A stretch of DNA of 64,000 nt from CAYNUJ01 sp964573255 (GTDB lineage Bacteria; Bacteroidota; Ignavibacteria; Ignavibacteriales; Melioribacteraceae), in the NCBI GenBank assembly GCA_964573255.1, contig CAZNJB010000021.1, positions 1 to 64,000 of the forward strand, given 5' to 3'. Positions 1 to 8,763 of the stretch are shown in pieces; within the stretch, counting starts at the first letter, position 1, and every line of letters starts with the position of its first letter. The translations under genes were made by a program, and so were the position numbers. Under the pieces are notes generated by a model. It saw only the letters and a list, made by a program, of their open reading frames with translations, did no database searches and was not told the DNA's origin.

Positions 1-22
1 TATCAATATGTCAAAGAACTTT

Positions 23-1714
23 TTATGCTACCGCCTTGGCGGTTTCGTTCAACTTAAAGTTATCTGGATTGATATTAATGTTTTCGTTTACATCAGTAAC
101 ATCAACGTTTAAATTTAGTGAACTGATAACTACCGGAGATTTATCTGCTTGATTGTAATAATTCTTGAATTTGTTTACTTCCGGGGTATCATATTGAAAA
201 AGATCTTCAATATATCTCGGTGTAACTGATTGATAAAGTAAATCAATATTTAATGAATAGTTCTCATTGGAATTTAGTGAAGAAATAATATAAGTAACCG
301 TATCTACGCCTGAACCTTCTGTTGTACCGCTAATATTAAAGTTAGGATCGTTAGCGGCTAAACCTAATACTTTGATTGAATCAGCATACGGTCCGGAAGA
401 AGTGAAACCGACAGGAGGAATACGGTTATCCTTAATATAATCGGCTCCTTTCAATAATGTATAAGTGACATTGCCGTTTACATCTTTCATTATGGTTTGA
501 TAAATTTGTACCTGATCCTCTGATGTAATAATATCATGATGTTTTTCATAAGGAGCATCGAGATTATTTATTTCGCCGGTAGAAGCATCCCATTTACCTG
601 AAGCAAAAACGGGTGTGCCCGAATTATCGGTGAGTTCCAATTTCAACCACGCTCGCCGACTTGGATAAGCGGTTGGGAATTTGTGACCGCTTATGTTTTT
701 AACTGCAACTTTAACTTCGAGTTGTGTTGAAGAAATCCAGCGATAATCAGCATTCATTTCCACGGCAGCATTTTCTAATAAATTTTTTGTGAGTGCTATC
801 GTACTGTCGAATTGTTCGGGAGATGCAGTAACCCCTAATTCGCTTCCGTGTTCTTTTAATATTCTAAGCATGAATATGTTAGCGCCAACAAAATAATGTT
901 TTGCAAATGGTTGTCTTGGACTCAAACTTGTAGGTCTATTTGAAATTACGACTCCTTCTTCTACCGTCGGCATATGGCAGGATTGACACTCGATATCCTC
1001 ACTTGGATATATGCTGTTACTCCATTCCAGAAATGGAGTTTGTTCAGGTATTTCACCAACTATATTACCGTTATCGTCAACTGTAGGTGTAAACAGTGTA
1101 TGGCAAGTTGCACATAAATCGGAGGAAAGAGTATGGTTGCCAAATGTAGGAGTATAATTAACAGACATAGACATTGGACTTGTTACAGGGTTTTGGAATG
1201 GGCCATAAATAATCCTGTCATTTTCAATTATGTAATGCCCCGACCAACTTTCGGGAGTACCTAAATTGTCAGGTTTAATTTGATGACAAGCCGTACAACT
1301 TACGCCGTCCAAGGCTAAAACATCGTTTTGCATTTCTGCCAAGGAATAATATTCTTGACCGTTAAAATGTGCTTCAGTTCTCCCCAACGGAGAATGACAA
1401 GTAGTGCATTTGTCCTCGATAAAATTTTTATAAGCCGGGTTAGCGGTTACTTCGGCTGTTACTTTAGCCTGCCACAGAGGATCCTTTGCGGCATTAGCCA
1501 TCATTGTAGAACGCCATAATGTAACCGGAGATATATCTTTACCGTTTGCATCCAATAGAGCGGATGTGTTTGGTGAACCCGGCTGGTGACAGGTTGCACA
1601 ATTACCCGAACCACTGAATAATGTTGATGTGTCAGTAGGTAAGTTTTGAGCGAATGAAGCAAAAGTTAAAATTACTCCATACATGACAATCATTATTGGA
1701 ATTCTTTTTCCCAT
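23..1714 (-). CDS. Secreted pentaheme cytochrome c
   Basis: A 563-residue exported multiheme c-type cytochrome. Residues 1-22 form a signal peptide ending at FAQ. Five CxxCH heme-binding motifs lie at residues 39-43, 103-107, 140-144, 201-205 and 243-247, all in the N-terminal half. The second half (about 300 residues) has no heme motif and is predicted beta-rich, perhaps a docking or partner domain. The ATG follows a good ribosome site (GGAGAG in the minus-strand leader). It would act in the periplasm or at the surface as an electron-transfer protein; the spacing resembles cytochrome c554-like proteins, but the redox partner cannot be told. It is a single gene with no cytochrome biogenesis genes nearby. 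Heme binding is clear; the physiological role is unknown. Confidence 0.88.
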   Translation of the reverse strand: MGKRIPIMIVMYGVILTFASFAQNLPTDTSTLFSGSGNCATCHQPGSPNTSALLDANGKDISPVTLWRSTMMANAAKDPLWQAKVTAEVTANPAYKNFIEDKCTTCHSPLGRTEAHFNGQEYYSLAEMQNDVLALDGVSCTACHQIKPDNLGTPESWSGHYIIENDRIIYGPFQNPVTSPMSMSVNYTPTFGNHTLSSDLCATCHTLFTPTVDDNGNIVGEIPEQTPFLEWSNSIYPSEDIECQSCHMPTVEEGVVISNRPTSLSPRQPFAKHYFVGANIFMLRILKEHGSELGVTASPEQFDSTIALTKNLLENAAVEMNADYRWISSTQLEVKVAVKNISGHKFPTAYPSRRAWLKLELTDNSGTPVFASGKWDASTGEINNLDAPYEKHHDIITSEDQVQIYQTIMKDVNGNVTYTLLKGADYIKDNRIPPVGFTSSGPYADSIKVLGLAANDPNFNISGTTEGSGVDTVTYIISSLNSNENYSLNIDLLYQSVTPRYIEDLFQYDTPEVNKFKNYYNQADKSPVVISSLNLNVDVTDVNENININPDNFKLNETAKAVA

Positions 1715-2033
1715 TTTTTCTCTCCGTTTATTAACACCGTAAGTTTTAATGACAATATAACAATTGCGTATAAAAATTGAAATTAAATTGATATTTACTA
1801 AAACAAAAAAATGTGGATGTACGAGAGCAGGAAGAGTGTGTTATATGTAGATAAAGTAATAATTTATGATAGAACACTGATGACACAGATTAAAATGATA
1901 ATCACAGATTTTCAGTTTATTTATCTGATTTTTTTACTAATGAAAAATATTTTGAATAAAAATCTCCAACATAAATTTAATTATCTGTGTAAATCCTTAA
2001 AGATCTGTGTCATCCGCGTTCCATAAAATGAAA
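1715..2033. other. Intergenic region 319 bp
   Basis: Gap between the two minus-strand genes. It holds the leader and ribosome site of the cytochrome gene near 1715-1725 and the inverted-repeat element at 1872-2021. The right end of that element abuts the stop codon of the transporter gene by 12 bp. A 71-codon open frame crosses it (1811-2026) but mostly reads through the repeat and has no protein-like features. Confidence 0.6.
1872..2021. repeat. Inverted-repeat element with ACACAGAT arms (non-coding relic)
   Basis: About 150 bp bounded by 19-bp arms at 1872-1890 and 2003-2021 that match as an inverted repeat at 17 of 19 positions. Inner copies of the same word lie at about 1901-1909 (cacagat) and 1983-1990 (atctgtgt), so each end carries two tandem units in opposite orientation. 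The interior is AT-rich with no convincing gene. From memory, end sequences of this kind (cacagatt / atctgtgtcatc) are dispersed in several phyla and often flank genes of the GxxExxY / PD-(D/E)XK family. No such gene is present here, so this would be a deleted or non-autonomous copy. The repeat is seen directly; the family link is recollection and unverified. Confidence 0.6.
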
Positions 2034-3371
2034 CTATTTGGTTTCGGTTTTGCTATCAATTCTTTCGGTAACTATTTTAAAGATGAATAACGCAATAGCT
2101 GAAACCAATGCAATAGCTACAAAGTAATACCAAATATAATGTGCATCTGCGTAATACTCCGCACGTTGAGCTTCCGTTAATCCTGCCGGTAGCGTCCTTG
2201 GATCTGGGCAATATTTGTCAAGCAAAAATCCAGACATAAAAAATCCTATTAATGCGGAAAAGAATGAGTGCAAATGGCTGAACCCCATATATAGTCCTTC
2301 TTTCCCTTTCGGAGCCTGCAGGGCAAAATACTCCAGAAAGCGAGGGGAAATAAAACATTCAGCTAAACCTTGAATTGCAATTCCAACTATCATCATGAAA
2401 GTAATTGGGTGTAGTGTAATGCTTCCGAATAATTGAATGGATTCGCCTGTAATGCTTTCCAGCGATTGACTAAATGCCATCGCGAGAGCCGACACCGGCA
2501 TTATCAGCATTCCAATAAGAATTGTATTAATTGCTTTTATCTTTTTCGTCCATTGAGTTACCAGTACAACAAATATAACAACTGTTAGTGGGTTTACATT
2601 TGCAAGCCATTCCGGTTTGGCTCCTTCGCCCAAAAGACGAATTACATATTTAGGCATCGTTGCGTAAAGTTGTCCTTGTATAGTCCAAAAACCTGCTATG
2701 ATTAAAATCAATATTATCAAACGGGGAGCCATAAAAATGGCTTTGAATGAAGTCCAAACGTCTTTGATGGGTTTCGATTCCCCTTTGCCGTCGATCGGTT
2801 TGAAGATGACGATGGCAAATAGCAATGCCACAAACGCCATTCCCGCCGAAAAGAAGTTTACGTATTCCAAGCCTATGCCTTGACGAATACTTGGCACTAC
2901 TGTTTTGCCTCCGAAAGCGCCTATATTTACTACCCAGTAAAAAAGTGAAAATCCCCGCGCTTTATTTACGTCGGATACCGTTTTGGTTACCGTGCCTGTT
3001 ATCAACGGTTTGATGAAGGAAGCTCCAACTAATATAACAAAAAGGAAAAACGATACGGCGATTTTATCTTGGAAAACGCCCAGGAAAAAATATCCTACTG
3101 TCAAGAGCGAGAAAGCGAGTATCAATCCGTTCTTAAATCCTATTCTATCAGCAATTGCCCCGACAAATGGAGGAAAGAGATATAGCAGTGCGTTAAACAC
3201 GCCGGCAACTATGCCGGTTTCGGTATCGGTAAATCCAACTATATCCGTTAAATAAAGTGTTAATACTATGAAAAAGCCGTAATAAGCGGCTCGCTCGCAT
3301 AATTCCATAAAATTTGCAAGCCAAAATTCCTTTGGGAATCTCCAGGATTCCTGAGTAGATTTTGCGGTCAT
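2034..3371 (-). CDS. POT-like (peptide) MFS transporter
   Basis: A 445-residue polytopic membrane protein of the major facilitator superfamily, about 12 hydrophobic segments. Residues 23-32 read ELCERAAYYG, the ExxER...YYG signature in helix 1 of proton-coupled oligopeptide transporters (POT/PTR2), used in proton coupling. The loop near residue 70 (GAIADRIGFKNG) is the usual MFS DxxG-type motif between helices 2 and 3. It probably imports di-/tripeptides or a related solute with protons, but POT-like proteins of this size in Bacteroidota are diverse, so the substrate is open. It stands alone; its stop codon lies next to a dispersed-type inverted repeat. The N terminus is as expected for the family, so the ATG at 3371 is accepted. 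Confidence 0.75.
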   Translation of the reverse strand: MTAKSTQESWRFPKEFWLANFMELCERAAYYGFFIVLTLYLTDIVGFTDTETGIVAGVFNALLYLFPPFVGAIADRIGFKNGLILAFSLLTVGYFFLGVFQDKIAVSFFLFVILVGASFIKPLITGTVTKTVSDVNKARGFSLFYWVVNIGAFGGKTVVPSIRQGIGLEYVNFFSAGMAFVALLFAIVIFKPIDGKGESKPIKDVWTSFKAIFMAPRLIILILIIAGFWTIQGQLYATMPKYVIRLLGEGAKPEWLANVNPLTVVIFVVLVTQWTKKIKAINTILIGMLIMPVSALAMAFSQSLESITGESIQLFGSITLHPITFMMIVGIAIQGLAECFISPRFLEYFALQAPKGKEGLYMGFSHLHSFFSALIGFFMSGFLLDKYCPDPRTLPAGLTEAQRAEYYADAHYIWYYFVAIALVSAIALFIFKIVTERIDSKTETK

Positions 3372-3498
3372 ACGATTACTTTAGTTTATTTCAACAAACG
3401 AAAGGGGCAATATAAATATCGTCCATCGATAAATTCAAATAAAAATCAAGGTTGGAAAACTAATGCTGCTGAAATAGTAATAGGTTTAATTCACAAAA

Positions 3499-3525
3499 GT
3501 AGGGAGAGATGGCATCTCGACCTAC
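3499..3525. repeat. REP-like palindrome
   Basis: A compact hairpin: 12-nt arms at 3499-3510 and 3514-3525 with a 3-nt loop (ggc); 10 of 12 pairs match, with a 2x2 internal mismatch. Arms are GTAGGgaGAGAT and ATCTCgaCCTAC. It lies in a gene-poor gap, has no T-run, and looks like a dispersed palindromic unit rather than a terminator. Copy number elsewhere in the genome cannot be seen here. Confidence 0.45.
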
Positions 3526-3778
3526 ATATAACTAGCGATTATATGGACTATCTGTTAAAAAAATATTTCTTCGCCGTAGAATTGTAAAATTGTTAAAAGA
3601 AAATTAGTTCTATTTTCGACTTTTTTAACATGAATTATATTGCGCATTAATGTGTTTAATTACAATCGCACAAAAAAAATGATCAAAATGTTTTTGCGTA
3701 TACGGAATTTTTACTATTTTTCGCTCTTAAAATAAAATACTTGAATATCTTATCATCTATTATTTTATATAAAACGTC

Positions 3779-3807
3779 TTGATAACGAAGTAAATTAAAA
3801 CTATTTT
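3779..3807 (+). promoter_or_regulatory. Likely nuo operon promoter
   Basis: TTGATA at 3779-3784, a 17-bp spacer and TATTTT at 3802-3807, giving a start near 3814 and a leader of about 22 nt before the nuoA ATG. The same layout (TTG-rich -35, 17 bp, T/A-rich -10) recurs at cysS, atpD and the Rrf2 gene in this window. Confidence 0.5.
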
Positions 3808-3835
3808 TTAAACTGATAAAGTAAAGATTAAAAAT

Positions 3836-4267
3836 ATGTTGCTAACAGAGTTCGGTAAGATTTTTGTATTCTTTTTATTAGCTGCTGCGTTTGTTGGAAT
3901 AGCAATTATAACCTCAAAATTGTTAGCTCCTAAGAGACCCACTAAAGAAAAACTATTAATATACGAATGTGGTGAAGATCCACAGGGTTCTCCCTGGGTG
4001 AAATTTAACATTCGTTTTTACGTAGTGGCATTAATCTTTTTAATTTTTGACGTGGAAGTTGTCCTTCTATTTCCTTGGGCATTAACCTATAAAGATTCGG
4101 GGTGGTACGGATTTTTAGTAGGAATAATTTTCCTCGTCGTACTGGGTATCGGTATGGCGTACGAATGGCGGAAAGGTGACCTTGAGTGGGAAAGACCTCG
4201 ACCGAAGCCTCCGGTAATTGAAGATCTTAAAAAACAGAATAGTGAAGAAGTCGAAACGGTAGCGTAA
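3836..4267 (+). CDS. nuoA: NADH-quinone oxidoreductase subunit A
   Basis: A small membrane subunit (143 aa) of respiratory complex I with three transmembrane helices. The conserved loop YECGEDPQGSPWVKFNIRFY (near residues 42-61), including the ECG cysteine at the quinone/proton junction, identifies the family. It is first in an ABCDHIJKLMN operon, three bases ahead of nuoB. The C terminus is a charged proline-rich tail slightly longer than in E. coli. The leader has only a weak ribosome site. Confidence 0.96.
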   Translation: MLLTEFGKIFVFFLLAAAFVGIAIITSKLLAPKRPTKEKLLIYECGEDPQGSPWVKFNIRFYVVALIFLIFDVEVVLLFPWALTYKDSGWYGFLVGIIFLVVLGIGMAYEWRKGDLEWERPRPKPPVIEDLKKQNSEEVETVA

Positions 4268-4270
4268 ATT

Positions 4271-4762
4271 ATGGGATTCCTTGATAAAGAATTTACAGAA
4301 AGTAATATTGTAGTAGCCAAAGCAGAGGACTTGTTCAACTGGGCAAGATTATCGTCTTTATGGCAATTAGGATTCGGATTGGCTTGCTGCGCAATAGAAA
4401 TGATGGCGACTTCGGCGTCGCATTATGATTTTGACAGATTTGGAGTTATTCCTCGTCCTTCTCCGCGTCAGTCCGATATTATTATAATTTCCGGGACAGT
4501 AACTCTCAAAATGGCTATCCGAATCAAAAGATTATATGAGCAGATGCCTGATCCAAAATATATAATTTCTATGGGAAGCTGTGCAAATTGTGGAGGCCCT
4601 TATTGGAAACACGGTTATCATGTGCTGAAAGGCGTCGATAGAGTCATTCCGGTCGATGTTTATGTCCCCGGATGCCCTCCACGCCCCGAAGCACTTTTGG
4701 AAGGTTTGCTTAAACTTCAAGATAAAATTAGAAAAGAAACGCTCAGGAAGAAAAGAGCATGA
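4271..4762 (+). CDS. nuoB: NADH-quinone oxidoreductase subunit B
   Basis: A 163-residue peripheral-arm subunit that holds the terminal 4Fe-4S cluster N2, which passes electrons to quinone. All four ligands are visible: C39, C40 (LACCAIEMM), C104 (GSCANCGG) and C135 (VPGCPPRPE). The gene starts three bases after nuoA, and its last codons overlap nuoC by four bases, suggesting translational coupling. Length and motifs are typical, with no anomaly. Confidence 0.97.
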   Translation: MGFLDKEFTESNIVVAKAEDLFNWARLSSLWQLGFGLACCAIEMMATSASHYDFDRFGVIPRPSPRQSDIIIISGTVTLKMAIRIKRLYEQMPDPKYIISMGSCANCGGPYWKHGYHVLKGVDRVIPVDVYVPGCPPRPEALLEGLLKLQDKIRKETLRKKRA

Positions 4763-5289
4763 AAACTCCAGAAGAAATTTTTGAAATATTAAAAGAAAAA
4801 TTTGGCGATTCGGTTCTTGCTATGGAATCGGAGCTGCCTGTTGATAAAATAATTGCAGTAGACCCATTAAAAATTGACGAAATCGCACTCTTTTTAAGAG
4901 ATGCGGATAACCTAAGATTTGATGCGCTGATGAATCTATCCGGCGTTGACGATGCAAACGGGGAAAGAGTTAAAACTGAAGATGGGTTGGAAGAAATCCA
5001 AGGCGGAACGTTAAGTGTCTATTATCATTTGCACTCAACATCGTTAAAGCATAAGATAACTATTAAGGTTGCCGTTCAGCGCGAAAATCCTGAAGTTAAA
5101 ACCGTTGTTTATGTATGGCGTTCTGCTAATTGGCACGAACGGGAAGCGTTCGATATGTTTGGCATTAAATTTTTAAATCATCCCGATTTAACTAGAATAT
5201 TGATGCCTTATGATTGGCCGGATGTATATCCATTGAGAAAGGATTACAAAAGTCCGGAATTTTATCACGGAATGAAAATACCTTATTGA
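4759..5289 (+). CDS. nuoC: NADH-quinone oxidoreductase subunit C
   Basis: A 176-residue hydrophilic connecting subunit, the 30-kDa type. The family signature WHEREAFDMFGI (about residues 124-135) followed by HPDLTRILMPYDWPDVYPLRKDY is complete. It is not fused to NuoD, unlike the E. coli protein. The start overlaps the nuoB stop (ATGA-type overlap), and the next gene follows after ten bases. Confidence 0.97.
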   Translation: MKTPEEIFEILKEKFGDSVLAMESELPVDKIIAVDPLKIDEIALFLRDADNLRFDALMNLSGVDDANGERVKTEDGLEEIQGGTLSVYYHLHSTSLKHKITIKVAVQRENPEVKTVVYVWRSANWHEREAFDMFGIKFLNHPDLTRILMPYDWPDVYPLRKDYKSPEFYHGMKIPY

Positions 5290-5299
5290 GTGAATTGAT

Positions 5300-6415
5300 A
5301 TGGCTGTAAAAACCGAAAAGATGATTTTGAATATGGGACCTCAGCACCCTTCAACTCACGGTGTTTTGAGGCTCGAAGTTGAACTTGAAGGTGAATTAGT
5401 TAAAGATGTAAAACCGCATCTTGGGTATCTTCACCGTTGTTTCGAAAAACATGCGGAAGCTTGTACTTATCCCCAGGTTATTCCCTATACAGATAGAATG
5501 GATTATCTGGCTTCTATGTATAATAATTTTGGTTATGTTGTTGCAGTAGAAAGATTGCTCGGCATAGAAGTTCCGGAGAGAGTTGAGTATATACGCGTTA
5601 TTATGGGCGAATTGCAAAGGATTGCTTCGCATCTGGTTGCATTGGGAACTTACGGAGTGGATATCGGTGCTTTTACTCCGTTTCTCTATTGTTTCCGCGA
5701 CCGCGAACATATCCTCGATTTATTCGAAATGACTTGCGGTGCAAGACTTCTTTATAATTATATGTGGATCGGAGGAGTTTCGCACGATATTACTCCGGAT
5801 TTTATTAGAAAGACAAAAGAATTTATTACTTATTTCAGACCGAAAATAAAAGAATTGAACGACCTGCTTTCTTTCAATAAAATTTTCATTGAAAGAACCG
5901 CAAATGTAGGAATTCTTCCATTGGAAACTGCCATTAATTATGGTGTAACAGGACCTATGTTGCGTGCCAGCGGGATGGCGTTCGATTTAAGAAGAGAAGA
6001 TCCTTATTCAATTTATGATAGATTTGATTTTGAAATTCCTGTAGGCGAAGGAAAGATGGGAACCATAGGCGATTGCTGGGACCGTTACTGGGTTCGCGTT
6101 CGGGAAATGGAGCAGAGTTTAGTTATTCTTGAACAGGCTATTAATAACGTTCCGGAAGGGGACGTTCATTCTGCTATACCACGAAGAATTAAACCTCCGA
6201 AAGGAACTATTTATTCGAGAGTGGAAAATCCGAAAGGAGAGTTGGGGTATTTTATAATTAGCGACGGAAGCGTTAATCCTTTCAGAGTTAAAGTTCGTGC
6301 CCCTTCATTTGTGAATCTTCAAGTTTTACCGGAATTATGTAAAGGTCATTTAGTTGCGGATATTATCGCAATACTTGGTAGTACAGATATTGTATTAGGA
6401 GAAGTGGATAGATAA
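5300..6415 (+). CDS. nuoD: NADH-quinone oxidoreductase subunit D
   Basis: The 49-kDa-type subunit (371 aa) that forms the quinone pocket with NuoB. The N terminus has the typical GPQHPSTHGVLR segment (residues 13-24), and the C terminus ends with the conserved DIVLGEVDR. There are no NiFe-hydrogenase-type metal cysteines, so this is a respiratory complex I subunit rather than a hydrogenase. Its stop overlaps the nuoH ATG by one base (TAATG). Confidence 0.97.
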   Translation: MAVKTEKMILNMGPQHPSTHGVLRLEVELEGELVKDVKPHLGYLHRCFEKHAEACTYPQVIPYTDRMDYLASMYNNFGYVVAVERLLGIEVPERVEYIRVIMGELQRIASHLVALGTYGVDIGAFTPFLYCFRDREHILDLFEMTCGARLLYNYMWIGGVSHDITPDFIRKTKEFITYFRPKIKELNDLLSFNKIFIERTANVGILPLETAINYGVTGPMLRASGMAFDLRREDPYSIYDRFDFEIPVGEGKMGTIGDCWDRYWVRVREMEQSLVILEQAINNVPEGDVHSAIPRRIKPPKGTIYSRVENPKGELGYFIISDGSVNPFRVKVRAPSFVNLQVLPELCKGHLVADIIAILGSTDIVLGEVDR

Positions 6416-7485
6416 TGTACGAGATATTGAAAAATTTATTCGGCAGTGAAATATTGGCGATGTTTGTATCTGCGATGCTGCCGTTGTTCCTATTTATTCT
6501 TCCGTTTGCATTATTTGCCGTTCTTTTAGAAAGAAAAGTTTCGGCGCATATGCAGGACCGTTTGGGTCCGATGAGAGTCGGTTATCACGGTATTCTACAA
6601 ACCGTAGCCGATATTCTGAAATTATTGCAGAAGGAAGATATTGTAGCCGATGGGACTGATAAGCAATTGTTTAATTTGGCTCCTTATTTAGTATTTGTTG
6701 GCAGTTTTGCCGCATTTGCCGCAATTCCGTTCAGCAGTGTGTATATCGGTTCATCTGTAGATGTGGGATTGTTTTATATTATTGCCGTTTCCAGTATTGT
6801 TGTTGCGGGAATTTTGATGGCAGGCTGGGCAAGTAATAACAAATATTCTCTCCTAGGAGCAATGAGATCTGCTGCACAGATTATTTCATACGAAATTCCG
6901 ACTGCTCTGGTTATTCTTTCAATAGTTATGTTTGCCGGAACGTTAAATTTAGAGACTATGAGTCAGAATCAAACTGCTTGGTTCTGGAATTGGAATATTT
7001 TCGGCGGAGCGGAATGGGGTCTTCAAAAATTACTTCTGATTCCCTTCATGTTGATTGCATTTTTAATTATTTATATAAGCACGCTTGCAGAAGTTAATAG
7101 AACTCCGTTCGATATTCCGGAAGCAGAATCTGAATTAGTTGCCGGTTACCACACGGAATATTCCGGAATGAAGTTCGCAATCTTCTTTTTAGCCGAATAT
7201 GCTAATATGTTTGCCGTTTCGGCTATTGTTGTAAGTATATTTTTCGGCGGATATCAATCCCCATTTGGTTATTTAGGAAATACGCTCGGAGTCGAATGGC
7301 TGATTCCGATTGAGCAATTGTTATGGTTTACCGCAAAAGGAATCTTCTTTGTTTTTATACAGATGTGGTTAAGATGGACACTCCCTCGTTTAAGAGTGGA
7401 TCAGCTTATGACTGTTTGTTGGAAATATTTAATTCCTTATGCATTTGTTAATTTAATCATTATTGGCATAATCACGTTGATTTAA
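6415..7485 (+). CDS. nuoH: NADH-quinone oxidoreductase subunit H
   Basis: Membrane subunit of 356 aa with about eight helices that joins the membrane arm to the peripheral arm. Conserved loops are present: ERKVSAHMQDRLGPMRVGYHG (the quinone-entry loop, near residues 44-64), LAEVNRTPFDIPEAESELVAGYHTEYSG, and MWLRWTLPRLRVDQLM close to the C terminus. It couples quinone reduction to proton pumping. It overlaps nuoD by one base, and nuoI follows after one base. Confidence 0.97.
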   Translation: MYEILKNLFGSEILAMFVSAMLPLFLFILPFALFAVLLERKVSAHMQDRLGPMRVGYHGILQTVADILKLLQKEDIVADGTDKQLFNLAPYLVFVGSFAAFAAIPFSSVYIGSSVDVGLFYIIAVSSIVVAGILMAGWASNNKYSLLGAMRSAAQIISYEIPTALVILSIVMFAGTLNLETMSQNQTAWFWNWNIFGGAEWGLQKLLLIPFMLIAFLIIYISTLAEVNRTPFDIPEAESELVAGYHTEYSGMKFAIFFLAEYANMFAVSAIVVSIFFGGYQSPFGYLGNTLGVEWLIPIEQLLWFTAKGIFFVFIQMWLRWTLPRLRVDQLMTVCWKYLIPYAFVNLIIIGIITLI

Positions 7486-7486
7486 T

Positions 7487-8251
7487 ATGAAGCAATATTT
7501 TAAAAATACATGGGAAGCTTTATCTACGATTTTCATCGGGATGAAAGTGACATTTAAACATTTGTTTGTTCCTTCGGTTACTATTCAATATCCCGATGTG
7601 CGCGTTCCCATGCCCGAGAGAGCAAGAAACAGATTGTATGTTAATATCGATGATTGTATCGGATGCGATCAGTGTGCTCGCGCATGTCCGGTTGATTGTA
7701 TTGAGATTGAAACCGTTAAAGGGGTTCCCACAGATGATTTGGGAATAACATCGAATGGAAAGAAAAAAGCTTTATGGGTAACAAAATTTGAGATTGACAT
7801 TGCAAAATGTTGTTACTGTCAGCTTTGCGTTTTCCCTTGTCCTACTGAATGTATTTATATGACGGACATATATGAATTTTCCGAATATAATAGGGATGAT
7901 TTAATTTACCAGTATAGTACTCTTACGCCCGAAGAAATTGAAGAGAAGCGCGCTAATTGGGCAAAATTTCAGGAGGAAAAAGAAAAGGCTAAAGCTGCAG
8001 CTGCGGCGGCAAAAGCTGCAAAAGCTGCCGAAGCCAAAAAGGCTGCTGCTTCTGCAACAACAGATGCAAAACCAGAAGCTAAGGAAAAGCCAATCGATAA
8101 GGTTGAAGCTAAACCAATTGAAAAAGTTAAAGCGCAGCCTATCGAAAAAGCAGATGCTAAACCTGCAGGCAACGTAGAAAAGACTGAAGCTAAAAAGTCT
8201 GATAAAGACGAAAATAAAGAAGATAATCAAGAAAAGAAGCAGAATAATTGA
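7487..8251 (+). CDS. nuoI: NADH-quinone oxidoreductase subunit I with long charged C-terminal tail
   Basis: The ferredoxin-like subunit carrying two 4Fe-4S clusters (N6a/b): C57, C60, C63, C67 and C108, C111, C114, C118, with partner cysteines 71 and 122. Residues 1-149 are ordinary NuoI. Residues 150-254 form an extra tail: first a helical Glu/Lys/Ala stretch with long Ala runs, then repeated units such as EAKPIEKV, KAQPIEKA and DAKPAGNV, then a Lys/Asp/Glu-rich end. Most NuoI proteins stop soon after the second cluster, so the roughly 105-residue tail is unusual. In a complex without NuoEFG it could contact an alternative electron donor. That is inference; the low-complexity tail may simply be tolerated. 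Confidence 0.95.
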   Translation: MKQYFKNTWEALSTIFIGMKVTFKHLFVPSVTIQYPDVRVPMPERARNRLYVNIDDCIGCDQCARACPVDCIEIETVKGVPTDDLGITSNGKKKALWVTKFEIDIAKCCYCQLCVFPCPTECIYMTDIYEFSEYNRDDLIYQYSTLTPEEIEEKRANWAKFQEEKEKAKAAAAAAKAAKAAEAKKAAASATTDAKPEAKEKPIDKVEAKPIEKVKAQPIEKADAKPAGNVEKTEAKKSDKDENKEDNQEKKQNN

Positions 8252-8252
8252 T

Positions 8253-8750
8253 ATGGGAATTTACGATATAATATTTTATTTATTTGCGGCAATTACTTTG
8301 GTATCCGGATTTTTAGTAGTTACATCCAAGAATATTGTTCACTCTGCTTTCTATTTGCTTTTTACTTTCTTTGGTGTAGCTGGATTATATGTTTTGCTGG
8401 GTGCCGATTTTATTGCTATAGTTCAGTTGATGGTTTATGTGGGCGGAATACTCATTCTGTTGCTATTCGGTGTGATGCTCACTAACAAAATCACTAGCGT
8501 CGATATTAAAAGTGGCAGTTTGAATGTACTCTCCGCCGCTGTTATTGTGGGTGTTTTTGCAGGGGCTCTGATTTCGGTGATGATCAGAACTTCTTGGAAA
8601 TCTTTTCCATTGCAGGATCAAGGCAGTACTTTGGTAAATATCGGAAAACTTTTAATTAATGAATATGTACTAATTTTTGAACTTTTGGGTGTATTGCTCC
8701 TTGTTGCTTTAATAGGCGCTGCATCCATAGCTCGTAGAGAAAAAGAATAA
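8253..8750 (+). CDS. nuoJ: NADH-quinone oxidoreductase subunit J
   Basis: Membrane subunit of 165 aa with about five helices. The conserved helix 3 segment (FIAIVQLMVYVGGILILLLFG, about residues 52-72), which carries the pi-bulge in the proton channel, is intact. It starts one base after nuoI and is followed by nuoK after 13 bases. Confidence 0.96.
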   Translation: MGIYDIIFYLFAAITLVSGFLVVTSKNIVHSAFYLLFTFFGVAGLYVLLGADFIAIVQLMVYVGGILILLLFGVMLTNKITSVDIKSGSLNVLSAAVIVGVFAGALISVMIRTSWKSFPLQDQGSTLVNIGKLLINEYVLIFELLGVLLLVALIGAASIARREKE

Positions 8751-8763
8751 TTGGGTTGGTAAA

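Larger units (their letters stand above)
3372..3835. other. Intergenic region 464 bp upstream of nuoA
   Basis: Divergent-promoter region between the minus-strand transporter and the nuo operon. It contains the REP-like palindrome at 3499-3525, an 8-bp perfect inverted repeat TGTTAAAA (3591-3598) / TTTTAACA (3623-3630) that could bind a regulator, and the nuo promoter near its right end. No small gene is supportable. Confidence 0.6.

Noticed and set aside
1811..2026. 71-codon plus-strand open frame
   Set aside because: Reads mainly through the inverted-repeat element; no ribosome site and no protein-like pattern.
5396..5710. 104-codon minus-strand frame inside nuoD
   Set aside because: Antisense to a highly conserved gene, no supporting features.
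7901..8230. Open frames on both strands opposite the NuoI tail
   Set aside because: They are shadows of the low-complexity Ala/Lys codons and have Phe/Ser- or Ala-rich nonsense sequence.
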